Source: a virus
Strand: one strand, 5' to 3'
Length of the DNA stretch: 64,000 nucleotides
IMG/VR virus record: IMGVR_UViG_3300031857_015617
Coordinates: 16,724-80,723 of that record
In this document: positions 52,056 to 59,230 of the stretch, piece by piece
How positions within the stretch are numbered: the stretch's first letter is position 1
How the letters are laid out: each line of letters starts with the position of its first letter
Made by a program: the position numbers and the translations under genes
Notes under the pieces: model-generated
Told to the model about the DNA's origin: nothing
Seen by the model: only the letters and a program-made list of their open reading frames with translations
The model's database searches: none

Positions 52056-53207
52056 TTATTTTAATTTAACTCCAAGTTTATTCCAAGATAACCAAGATGG
52101 TATATTTGATTTACCGGCTTTTGGTTTTGGATTATGTTTTGGTTGGAAAGGGGTTCCCTTTCCTGGTGACTTTTCTTTAGTTCCGGGTTTTTTAACTGGA
52201 GTCGGAGCTGTTTCTGTCCCATACATTTCTTTTAACTCATCAGATTTTGCTTTTGGTTTTGGGTTGTGTTTTGGTTCAAAAGGATTTTTTCTTTCTCTAC
52301 CTTTATCCTTTTCTTTTTTGTCTGTATCTGTATCTGGTTTTGTTCTTTCTTTTTCTTTTGTATCACCAGCTTTCGGTTTTGGATTATGTTTTGGCTCAAA
52401 AGGATTCTTTCTTTCTCTACCTTTATCTTTCTCTTTTTTGTCAGTGTCAGGTCTTGTTTTTGTTCTTTCCTTTTCTTTTGTGTCTTCTTTCATTTCACCA
52501 GAAATTGAATATAAATTACCAATTGGTTTTGTCATTTTACCTTTTGGTTGAAACATAGTATTCTTTTTTGGGTTTCTCAACACGAAGTTTTCTGACTTAT
52601 TAACTTTTTCCATAATTGTTTGGATAAGTTCCCCTTTTGTCATTTCTGGATCTGTGTGTCTTTCAATTAAACTAACAATTCTATTTTCAAGGAACTTTTC
52701 ATATTCCTCTTCTTTAATACTTTTTCTTTTTTTAACTGGAACAGTTTTTTCTGGGTGTAATTTTTCTGACATTTTTTTGTAGTCTTTTTTTGTTGTAGAA
52801 CTTGCAAATTCATCTCTTAATTTACACCATTTTTTTTGTTCTTTTGTTTTACCATTACCACATTTAACAAAAAACAATTTTTGTTGCGCCTTTGATGCAA
52901 ATTTTTCATCAAGTTCTTGTGATTCTTCACTCATCTCACCTTCTTTTGTTATTGCAGTTACAAGACCTGTTGAAGGGTCAATGCTAACCTCACCATCAAC
53001 CTTTAAACCTGTTTTCTTTAAATCTTCAACAGTACCTGTTACTTTTTTCATTGCCGGAACATTTGTGACTTGGAACGCTTCAGTCGGTTCATCTTTCTTT
53101 GTAAACTTCTCAACCAAAACCTTAACTTGGTTTGGTGTTAGATTTTTAATTGTTGAAAATGTAAGCCCATTTTCAAATAAAATTTTAATATCCTTTTTAG
53201 TTTTCAT
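52056..53207 (-). CDS. Basic, repeat-containing putative structural protein
   Basis: This is a 383-residue protein. The start at 53207 (MKTKKDIKILFENGLTFSTI) was chosen; an in-frame Met six codons upstream lies deeper in the previous gene. The middle (about residues 95-130) has FVKCGNGKTKEQKKWCKLRDEF, a Cys/Lys motif seen in other phage structural proteins. The C-terminal third holds two near-identical 40-residue repeats rich in Lys/Glu/Arg (DKKEKDKGRERKNPFEPKHN) and a partial third (GTPFQPKHNPKPKAGK). It probably binds DNA or acidic scaffold. Confidence 0.65.
   Translation of the reverse strand: MKTKKDIKILFENGLTFSTIKNLTPNQVKVLVEKFTKKDEPTEAFQVTNVPAMKKVTGTVEDLKKTGLKVDGEVSIDPSTGLVTAITKEGEMSEESQELDEKFASKAQQKLFFVKCGNGKTKEQKKWCKLRDEFASSTTKKDYKKMSEKLHPEKTVPVKKRKSIKEEEYEKFLENRIVSLIERHTDPEMTKGELIQTIMEKVNKSENFVLRNPKKNTMFQPKGKMTKPIGNLYSISGEMKEDTKEKERTKTRPDTDKKEKDKGRERKNPFEPKHNPKPKAGDTKEKERTKPDTDTDKKEKDKGRERKNPFEPKHNPKPKAKSDELKEMYGTETAPTPVKKPGTKEKSPGKGTPFQPKHNPKPKAGKSNIPSWLSWNKLGVKLK
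52250..52486 (-). repeat. Two tandem repeats of about 120 bp
   Basis: Units of roughly 52250-52368 and 52370-52486 each encode KERTK...PDTDKKEKDKGRERKNPFEPKHNPKPKA-like segments. A shorter third copy lies near 52115-52150. Confidence 0.8.
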
Positions 53208-53604
53208 ACACCATTTTTTTTTCAAACTCTAATACAAGATCTCTCTCATATAATTTATCTTTAACTATTTGTTCTTGGTCACCATATCTAAAAACAAGAC
53301 GTTTAACCAAAGAAAAATCAATTTCATCTTCCTTCTCCCATCCAAGAGCAATAACATCATCAATTGAGTCTTGAACGGAAAAAACATCAGATTGTTGTAC
53401 TAGCTCAAGTGTTACATCACCATTTGTTAAAACACCAACCTTTTTTACATGCTCAATATCCGGAGGACTTGGATAACCGTTTGCAGGTCTTGCTTCCCAG
53501 TTTTCACCCCAGATATCTTCTGTGGTGTCAGAAAAAATAAATTCATAAATGTTCTCACCTTTGTAATTTGATCCTAAACCATTTATGTAAATTAAATAAC
53601 TCAC
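53197..53604 (-). CDS. Conserved-looking structural-operon protein, unknown
   Basis: This 135-residue mixed alpha/beta protein has the distinctive IWGENWEARPANGYPSPPDIEHV segment (in parts IWGENWEARPANG and YPSPPDIEHV) and a C-terminal VKRLVFRYGDQEQIVKDKLYE. Its end overlaps the next gene start by 11 bp and its start overlaps the previous gene by 4 bp. No family was recognised. It may be a tail or head accessory protein. Confidence 0.65.
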   Translation of the reverse strand: MSYLIYINGLGSNYKGENIYEFIFSDTTEDIWGENWEARPANGYPSPPDIEHVKKVGVLTNGDVTLELVQQSDVFSVQDSIDDVIALGWEKEDEIDFSLVKRLVFRYGDQEQIVKDKLYERDLVLEFEKKMVYEN

Positions 53605-55100
53605 AGAGGCTTACCATTTAAGTTTATTTTAGTTTCAACAATACCATTTTTGAATACTAAATTACCTTTGTTTGTTTTACCAATTAATTTATAATTTGGG
53701 TGGTTTTCAAGGAATTTAAGAGCCCCTCTTTCTTGAGCTACAGATTCCGATAAGTTACGCACATTTTTTTTGTTTAACTCTCTTTGTTTTTCAAGTTTTT
53801 CTAATTTTGTAATTCTTTGTTTTTCTTCTTTGATAATTTCATCCTCATTAACATTAAAATATTGTGAAATAATCTTGTCAACTTCAGACTCGCCAAATGT
53901 TCCGTGTGTAAAATGTTTGAACTCACCAGTATCGCCATAAGTGTGTCTTGGTTTTCTAGCTCCGTGCATTCCGTATTCTGTCATATCACCTTTAGGTAAT
54001 TCGTTTTTCATCGCACTCGTATATTGTGATGCAACAGATTTATTAATACCTTGTGCAAGATTCATAGTTTCACTCATTTCACCACCAAAATATTCGGCAA
54101 CTTCACCACCTTCTGGCGCTTCTGGTGGTGTTGGTAATTCCTCCTCATCTGATGGCATTTGTGGTTCTTCCATATCTTCATCTTCCATATCCATATCTTC
54201 ATCACCATCCTCGTCTTCTTCGTAGTTACCCTCAAGACGATCAATTATTTCCTCAAGATCGTCATCATCTAATACATCAACATCAATTGCAGATAAAATG
54301 GAATTCACAATGTATTTCACATCATTTGAATCCATTTCATCTTTTGTGTTGTAACTTCTGATTTTTTGAGCTAGTTTACCTGTAAGTTTTTGGATTGTTT
54401 TAAGTGAAGGTCCTTTTTTATCTCCTTCATCTTCTGGCATATCTTCATCGGCCGGTAAGTCCATTTCATCTTCTGGCATATCCTCATCTGTTGGTGGTTC
54501 CATCTCATCTGTTGGTGGTTCCATCTCATCTGTTGGTGGAGCAGGTAATTCACCACCCATTTCGTCTCCTGCTGGTGGTGGAGGAAGCTCACCCCCCATT
54601 TCATCTCCCATTGGTGGTGTTGCGGCCATATCTGGAGCTGGAGCAGGTGCCGGTATTGGTTCTGCGGCAGGTGGTGGTGGTAACTCAGGGGCTGGAGTTT
54701 CTTCTGTTTTTTTACCTCCAGGTAACCTTAGTTTAAACTTTTTTTTTTGCTCAGTAAAGAGCGACATACCTTCATCGTTACCGTAAAGGGAATTAAATTC
54801 TTTTGCCATTAAATTTAATTTTTTAAGGGCTTCAGAATACGAAGAAAAGTATTTTCTATTCTGAATAGGTTCAATATAATCGTTTACAGATTCTGAAATT
54901 GTTCTTTTGATTATATATCCTTGTCTTTCTTTTACAATTGAATATTCATTTCCATCAGCTAATTCTGCTGTATAATCTGTTCTTGTATTTTCATTTACTG
55001 GAGTTGGAATACTTTCATTATATCTGGCAATTTCCATAATTCTACGGATTTTATCCATTCCTTGTAATTTTTCACTTCCAATAGGTCTAAGTCCTCCCAT
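53601..55100 (-). CDS. Acidic/proline-rich putative virion protein
   Basis: This 499-residue protein has an N-terminal basic helix (GMDKIRRIMEIARYNE|SIPTP) ending in a possible protease site. A strand-rich domain follows. A long low-complexity linker of Pro, Ala, Asp, Glu and Met (about residues 130-240), contains GDEMGGELPPPPA and three EMEPPTD repeats. Next comes a helical region and another acidic stretch, then a C-terminal basic helix and a KFLENHPNYKLIGKTNKGNLVF end. It may bridge scaffold and DNA. The role is unknown. Confidence 0.65.
   Translation of the reverse strand: MGGLRPIGSEKLQGMDKIRRIMEIARYNESIPTPVNENTRTDYTAELADGNEYSIVKERQGYIIKRTISESVNDYIEPIQNRKYFSSYSEALKKLNLMAKEFNSLYGNDEGMSLFTEQKKKFKLRLPGGKKTEETPAPELPPPPAAEPIPAPAPAPDMAATPPMGDEMGGELPPPPAGDEMGGELPAPPTDEMEPPTDEMEPPTDEDMPEDEMDLPADEDMPEDEGDKKGPSLKTIQKLTGKLAQKIRSYNTKDEMDSNDVKYIVNSILSAIDVDVLDDDDLEEIIDRLEGNYEEDEDGDEDMDMEDEDMEEPQMPSDEEELPTPPEAPEGGEVAEYFGGEMSETMNLAQGINKSVASQYTSAMKNELPKGDMTEYGMHGARKPRHTYGDTGEFKHFTHGTFGESEVDKIISQYFNVNEDEIIKEEKQRITKLEKLEKQRELNKKNVRNLSESVAQERGALKFLENHPNYKLIGKTNKGNLVFKNGIVETKINLNGKPL
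54485..54540 (-). repeat. Tandem 21-bp repeats
   Basis: Units at 54485-54505 and 54506-54526 plus a 14-bp partial unit encode EMEPPTD repeats. A likely slippage hot spot. Confidence 0.85.
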
Positions 55101-55133
55101 AGTATTTTGTTTTGAATAAATTATTTTTTCTTA

Positions 55134-55140
55134 ATAAATA
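55134..55140 (-). promoter_or_regulatory. Putative late promoter element TATTTAT
   Basis: TGATATATTTATTAAGAAAAAA on the minus strand, 33 nt before the start at 55100; it heads the four-gene operon to 50776. Confidence 0.45.
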
Positions 55141-55175
55141 TATCAAATATTAAGATTATTTTGTTTTTTACTAAA

Positions 55176-55913
55176 TTATTGGTTCATAGATAATTTCTTA
55201 TCTATGATTTCAGTTGGTAAGTTGTAAAGTTTTTCTATATACCCATTTCTTCTGAGTAATTTGAAGACTAGATTTTCAAGCGACATCTCACCCCCTTTTT
55301 GTAATCCGCAGTTTCTAAACTTCTTAAGTTTTTCTTTATATGTTTTAACAATTGTTTTTATTTCATCCGGAGTTTCATCTTTGATATTGTCAACAACACC
55401 ATCAATTATTCTCATCCATTGTTTTGCTTTTTCTTTAATTAATTCCTTGTCAATGTTTTTCATATCTTCTTTTTTAGGTTCGTTAACCCACATATCATAA
55501 AGTACTGAATAAACACCGGAACTAAAGGTGACTTCATTCTCATCCTGGACAAAACATTCAACGTCATATCCAAACATTTTAAGATTATGTTTTTGATTAA
55601 AGATTATTTTTTTAAGATCAAAAAACTCAACATATAAATCTTTTGTATTTTCTGGGAATTGGGAATAATTTACAACAACGTGTAAATCAATGTCGGAAAA
55701 TTTTGACCAATTATAATTTGTTAATGAACCAATCATAATTATGTCAGTTACAAGAATATCAACACCTAAAAAATCAATAAATAGGTTTGAAATCTCAAGT
55801 AGTTTTTCTCTTACTTCTTGATTCATTTCGTATTTCTTACCTTTCTTTTCCCAAATTTTTGGGTTTAATTCTTTTTGGGTTTCAAAACTTTTTAAAATTT
55901 CCGAATTATCCAT
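55176..55913 (-). CDS. Nucleotidyltransferase-fold protein
   Basis: This 245-residue protein has the DNA polymerase beta-type nucleotidyltransferase signature. IMIGSLTNYNWSKFSDIDLHVVV has the GS motif, then the paired DxD, with a third acidic site plausible at YDVECFVQDEN. The rest is helical. Such enzymes add nucleotides to proteins, RNA or drugs; the substrate here is not evident. It has its own promoter-like element 5 nt upstream. Confidence 0.75.
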   Translation of the reverse strand: MDNSEILKSFETQKELNPKIWEKKGKKYEMNQEVREKLLEISNLFIDFLGVDILVTDIIMIGSLTNYNWSKFSDIDLHVVVNYSQFPENTKDLYVEFFDLKKIIFNQKHNLKMFGYDVECFVQDENEVTFSSGVYSVLYDMWVNEPKKEDMKNIDKELIKEKAKQWMRIIDGVVDNIKDETPDEIKTIVKTYKEKLKKFRNCGLQKGGEMSLENLVFKLLRRNGYIEKLYNLPTEIIDKKLSMNQ

Positions 55914-55918
55914 ATGAT

Positions 55919-55925
55919 ATAAATA
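55919..55925 (-). promoter_or_regulatory. Putative late promoter element TATTTAT
   Basis: CATATATTTATATCATATGG on the minus strand with only 5 nt before the start at 55913, consistent with a leaderless transcript. Confidence 0.4.
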
Positions 55926-55938
55926 TATGAAATTCTAA

Positions 55939-56184
55939 TTAACTTAATTTTCTATATTTAAAAGCTTTTGAGATACTTGTGTTAAAGAAATTTCCTTGTG
56001 ATTTTGCAGATCTAAAAGATGTGTAGGTTTGGTGTGGAACATCTTCATATTCATACTTCATCCCATTTTTAAATTCTGCAATTAATTTCTTTGTCTCAAC
56101 GTCATATTCTGTTCTTACCAGATTTGACGATTCAACCTCATTTAAAATTTTTGTTCCTTCAATTTTTTCACTTGTGATTGCCAT
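55939..56184 (-). CDS. KTSC domain protein
   Basis: This 81-residue protein has VRTEYDVETKKLIAEFKNGMKYEYEDVP and then YTSFRSAKSQGNFFNTSISKAFKYRKLS. These match the KTSC domain (named for a lysyl-tRNA synthetase C-terminal extension), a small fold common in phages and bacteria with possible RNA-related roles. It lies 12 bp after the upstream gene. Confidence 0.8.
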   Translation of the reverse strand: MAITSEKIEGTKILNEVESSNLVRTEYDVETKKLIAEFKNGMKYEYEDVPHQTYTSFRSAKSQGNFFNTSISKAFKYRKLS

Positions 56185-56196
56185 AATTTTTTATTT

Positions 56197-57531
56197 TTAT
56201 ATTTTACCATCTTTAATTTTTCTAATACCAGTTTGATTACCTTCTTTATCATAATCATAAAAATCACCATTCTGTAGTATTGGTCCTTGTGAACCCTTTC
56301 TAAAAATACCTTTAGCGTATATTTTTAATGTTCCTGATGGGTCTTGTTTGTCATAGTAATTACCCTTAAGGTCCGTATAGAAAGTATACTCTTTACTGGG
56401 GTCCAAAGTAGCGTTTAAATTGGGCCAAGTTACTGGTTTAATTGTTATTATTGATTTTTCTGGTTCTTTTTTACCACAAATAATACTAGCAACCCATTTT
56501 GTACCACCAATAGGTGCGACAACGTCAACAAAATATTCTTTGTTTGGTTCTGCTTTAAATGTGATTGTACCTGTGTCCATTGTTTTTATAGTTTGACCAC
56601 CACCGAATAAATAATTAAGTTCACTACTAATTAAACCTAAATTTCTATCATCAGGAACTGTTGTAACAAACCCAGTATCACCTTTTGTTGTAAATTGGTT
56701 TGTTGTTGGGTCATACTCTTTTATTATAAACCTATCTGGAATTGCAAATGAGTTGTAATTTATTGTTACATCACCATTATAATTTTCTAAATCAATTTTT
56801 AATCTATCCGCAATATATTCTGGCGCCCTTCCAGAATTACCTGTCGCGTCGGCTCTAGAGTTACATTTTGATCTTATGGACGGTTTTTTTGGGTCTGGAA
56901 TGTATGTTTTATTTGTTTTAACATAATCATCTTTAAAGATTTTGTTTGTTTCAAAGTTAGTCATAACACTAGTTGGTATTTGAACTATTACTTTTTTTTC
57001 TGGTAGGTTTGTGACTACCTCAATATTAACATCCTTTAGTTTAGGAATTAAGCTTTTTAAAATCCAGGACATAAAATTTGCTCTATTTATTGCTAGAACC
57101 TTATTACTAATAGTTACTTTAATTTGTTGATTAAAAGCAGTTGCTGTTTGATTACCAGTCGTTGAGTTATATGAATAATTAACAATTGACTGGTTGTATC
57201 CTTCTGGGACATTCGCTGTCGCCCTAACATCTGAAGCACCACTACTAATCCTAATTGTACCTATCTTTATATTGTTTTCAAGACGAGTCTTTAATCTAGT
57301 GATAAATTCAACCAAGTCTTGATTTAAATTACTTAAGTTTAAAACATCTTGAACACTGTTTATTGTTGAATTTGGTCTTATTGGAAAAGCAATGTTATCC
57401 GGATAAGAATTTGAAAAGTCAAACGTTTCAAAAGTTTCTTCTTGTTCCATTATTAAATCACCATATTTAAAATCTACAAGTGATTTAATTCTTTTTATTT
57501 CTTCTAGTAAATTAATTTTTTTGTTGTCCAT
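56197..57531 (-). CDS. Putative virion-associated protein, unknown
   Basis: This is a 444-residue protein. The start at 57531 (MDNKKINLLEEIKRIKSLVD) is preferred over a Met 13 codons upstream, which would overlap the promoter-like element. An LIME|QEE site at residues 26-32 may be a prohead protease cut. The central part (TIRISSGASDVRATANVP...AINRANFMSWILKSLIPKLKDVNIEVVTNLPE, in segments) vaguely resembles OmpA-like peptidoglycan-binding folds, but this is uncertain. The C-terminus ends in short beta repeats (GNYYDKQDPSGTLKIYAKG...). Confidence 0.6.
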   Translation of the reverse strand: MDNKKINLLEEIKRIKSLVDFKYGDLIMEQEETFETFDFSNSYPDNIAFPIRPNSTINSVQDVLNLSNLNQDLVEFITRLKTRLENNIKIGTIRISSGASDVRATANVPEGYNQSIVNYSYNSTTGNQTATAFNQQIKVTISNKVLAINRANFMSWILKSLIPKLKDVNIEVVTNLPEKKVIVQIPTSVMTNFETNKIFKDDYVKTNKTYIPDPKKPSIRSKCNSRADATGNSGRAPEYIADRLKIDLENYNGDVTINYNSFAIPDRFIIKEYDPTTNQFTTKGDTGFVTTVPDDRNLGLISSELNYLFGGGQTIKTMDTGTITFKAEPNKEYFVDVVAPIGGTKWVASIICGKKEPEKSIITIKPVTWPNLNATLDPSKEYTFYTDLKGNYYDKQDPSGTLKIYAKGIFRKGSQGPILQNGDFYDYDKEGNQTGIRKIKDGKI

Positions 57532-57550
57532 AGAAAATATTATATATACT

Positions 57551-57557
57551 ATAAATA
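57551..57557 (-). promoter_or_regulatory. Putative late promoter element TATTTAT
   Basis: GTTTTATTTATAGTATATATA on the minus strand, 19 nt before the start at 57531. The upstream A/T context differs slightly from the others. Confidence 0.35.
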
Positions 57558-57586
57558 AAACAAAAAACAAAAAAAGTATATTTCTT

Positions 57587-57616
57587 TTTGTAAATTAAAT
57601 AATTTGTTTATATTTG
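57587..57616 (+). promoter_or_regulatory. Bacteroidetes-type housekeeping promoter
   Basis: TTTG at 57587-57590, an 18-bp spacer and TATATTTG at 57609-57616 fit the consensus TTTG-N19-TAnnTTTG of the Bacteroidetes primary sigma factor. The secreted-protein gene starts 28 nt downstream. Confidence 0.7.
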
Positions 57617-57644
57617 TAGAAATAATCATTTAATAAAACTCGTT

Positions 57645-58043
57645 ATGAAAAATATTATTATTTCTTTTGTCTTTACGTTTTGTTCTTTTGTTGGATTTTC
57701 CCAAAAGGATACAAATATAATTGACTTGTCTGTTGTTTCACCAGCTTTATTTTCGTATTGTGATAGCTCAATTAACTTAGATTATAAAAACTTTAAAATA
57801 CCACAATCTAACGATAAAAATGGAATTGAGTTGTTTGAAGCTGCAATCCAAAAGGAATTTAGTTTGGATAAGTATAAGGCTTATGTAATTACTTATAATG
57901 GTAACACCGAATACATTTCTGATATCTGGTTGGAGGTTGGTAATGGTGATGATAGTGTAATTATACCTTTTTGTTCTATCATTAAAATTAAAAATAAAAA
58001 GACTTTAACTGAGGAGTACACTAAAGTCTTTTCAGTTCTTTAA
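57645..58043 (+). CDS. Small secreted protein, unknown
   Basis: This 132-residue protein starts with a signal peptide (MKNIIISFVFTFCSFVGFSQ|KD). The mature part of about 110 residues has alternating strands (YVITYNGNTEYISDIWLEVGNGDDSVIIPFCSIIKI, in segments). It is a lone plus-strand gene with a host-type promoter, in a late minus-strand region. This suggests early or constitutive expression, for example surface exclusion. No family was recognised. Confidence 0.7.
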   Translation: MKNIIISFVFTFCSFVGFSQKDTNIIDLSVVSPALFSYCDSSINLDYKNFKIPQSNDKNGIELFEAAIQKEFSLDKYKAYVITYNGNTEYISDIWLEVGNGDDSVIIPFCSIIKIKNKKTLTEEYTKVFSVL

Positions 58044-58046
58044 TAA

Positions 58047-58634
58047 TTACTTATCAGTTACGTCAGGTTCTAAGGTAATAAATCTAATAACACCAACTGG
58101 GGATGTAACATTTGTATTTTTAGTTTTATTATTAACGTGATACTCAACCTTTCCATTTGGGAAAACCGCTAAATAAGGTTTCTCATACGGATTAGGTTCA
58201 TTTGGTGCCGCTGATAGTAAATATAATTTAACGTCACTTGTTTGAACATTTGCTTTACCGGGTTGTATATTATTGATTGTAAATGTAAGGTTGTCAACTA
58301 AATTTGATTTTGAAAATGGGTAGTTAATATTGTTAAACAAATAAGCCTTTTTACCAACTGCATTATAGTATGTTAAATCTCCATTTGAAACTCTTTCACC
58401 TGTGTGGTAATATTCTAAAAATCTATCATAATTTTCAGCGCTTAATTGCTCCTCATAGCTTCTCTGTTGTGGATCTTCATTTCTTGTTTTTGCAGACCAC
58501 CCAGTGTCCTCAGCCCAATTCGTAAAATCACTTCCAGTTTGCTCAACTAAGTACTGTCTATTTGTTGCGGATTGGTGCATCTCAAGAATTCTTTGTCTTT
58601 CAGAATCATCTATAGTAAATAAGTTCTTATTCAT
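58047..58634 (-). CDS. Putative virion protein with LxE propeptide, unknown
   Basis: This is a 195-residue protein. The start at 58634 (MNKNLFTIDDSERQRILEMH) is preferred over an in-frame Met 8 codons upstream. SERQRILEMHQSATNRQYLVE|QTG looks like a helical propeptide ending in a YLVE site. The rest is beta-rich and hydrophilic (FPNGKVEYHVNNKTKNTNV). The gene has a promoter-like element 12 nt upstream. Its end is 4 bp from the convergent secreted-protein gene. Confidence 0.65.
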   Translation of the reverse strand: MNKNLFTIDDSERQRILEMHQSATNRQYLVEQTGSDFTNWAEDTGWSAKTRNEDPQQRSYEEQLSAENYDRFLEYYHTGERVSNGDLTYYNAVGKKAYLFNNINYPFSKSNLVDNLTFTINNIQPGKANVQTSDVKLYLLSAAPNEPNPYEKPYLAVFPNGKVEYHVNNKTKNTNVTSPVGVIRFITLEPDVTDK

Positions 58635-58646
58635 AGTTTTTTTATT

Positions 58647-58653
58647 ATAAATA
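58647..58653 (-). promoter_or_regulatory. Putative late promoter element TATTTAT
   Basis: GTATATTTATAATAAAAAAAC on the minus strand, 12 nt before the start at 58634. Confidence 0.5.
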
Positions 58654-58668
58654 TACACATAAAAAAAA

Positions 58669-58682
58669 ACCTCCGAAGAGGT
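58669..58682 (-). terminator. Rho-independent terminator with UUCG tetraloop
   Basis: On the minus strand GACCTC-TTCG-GAGGT is followed by nine T. It lies 5 bp past the UVR-motif gene stop. Confidence 0.9.
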
Positions 58683-58687
58683 CCTTA

Positions 58688-59071
58688 TTATTTTAACGAT
58701 TTTATTTTGTCTCGGAGTTCAATACACTTTTCAAAGTCTTGGTTTTGAATGTGACTTTTTAACTCGTCGTTTAACTTTTTAATTTCTTCTTGGTTTTGTT
58801 CAAGATTTTTAATCTTATCCCTTAACTCAACCGCAAGTTCAAACTCTTGATTCTCAATTACCATATCAAGTTTTTGTTTTAATTCATCAATCTCATTTCT
58901 ATTTTTTCCATTTTTAATGTAGACAACGTTTACTGACCCATCTTCGTTTGTGTAAACCCTTTTCTCAAGGTTATTATCACCAGTTAAAAACTGATCAAAG
59001 TTAAAGGACTCATTTCTAGAAAAAAAGTCGTCAAATAATCTGTTAAATTTGTTAAAATTAAATCTATCCAT
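58688..59071 (-). CDS. Small protein with two UVR motifs (McsA/ClpC adaptor-like)
   Basis: This 127-residue protein has two UVR motifs at its C-terminal end, ENQEFELAVELRDKIKNL and QNQDFEKCIELRDKIKSL (the FExAxxLRDxI pattern). UVR motifs mediate contacts between UvrB and UvrC, and occur in ClpC and its adaptor McsA. The N-terminal 55 residues (MDRFNFNKFNRLFDDFF...) are aromatic and carry no zinc fingers. It diverges from the ClpC-like gene, which itself has a UVR-like motif, so an adaptor role is plausible. Confidence 0.75.
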   Translation of the reverse strand: MDRFNFNKFNRLFDDFFSRNESFNFDQFLTGDNNLEKRVYTNEDGSVNVVYIKNGKNRNEIDELKQKLDMVIENQEFELAVELRDKIKNLEQNQEEIKKLNDELKSHIQNQDFEKCIELRDKIKSLK

Positions 59072-59104
59072 TTTTTATTTTTTTATTTGGTTTATTTTGG
59101 TTAA

Positions 59105-59111
59105 TATTTAT
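59105..59111 (+). promoter_or_regulatory. Possible TATTTAT-type element in the clp upstream region
   Basis: TTAATATTTATACTAAAAGG fits the extended motif on the plus strand but lies 119 nt upstream of the clp start. Its palindromic core (TATAAATA on the other strand) could also serve the divergent UVR gene. Confidence 0.3.
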
Positions 59112-59139
59112 ACTAAAAGGATACCAAAATTTATAAACC

Positions 59140-59182
59140 TGACATTTTGTCATATAACACAAGACATTATGACATTGTGTCA
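59140..59182. promoter_or_regulatory. Pair of palindromic operator-like sites TGACA-N3-TGTCA
   Basis: TGACATTTTGTCA at 59140-59152 and TGACATTGTGTCA at 59170-59182 are perfect 5+5 inverted repeats. Their centres are 30 bp apart, about three helical turns. They lie between the divergent UVR and clp genes and are probably a dimeric regulator site. The regulator is unknown. Confidence 0.6.
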
Positions 59183-59230
59183 ATACTTTACTAAAAAAAT
59201 AAAAATTACTAAATTTAAATAAAAAACATT

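Noticed and set aside
52247-52558. Plus-strand Phe/Leu-rich ORFs resembling membrane proteins
   Set aside because: They mirror the Lys/Glu-rich repeats of the gene on the minus strand; three frames are open at once, as expected for such repeats.
59106-59113. T4-type late promoter TATAAATA on the minus strand for the UVR gene
   Set aside because: It is the palindromic complement of the TATTTATA element and lies in a long leader; one occurrence does not outweigh the 18 elements in the other orientation.
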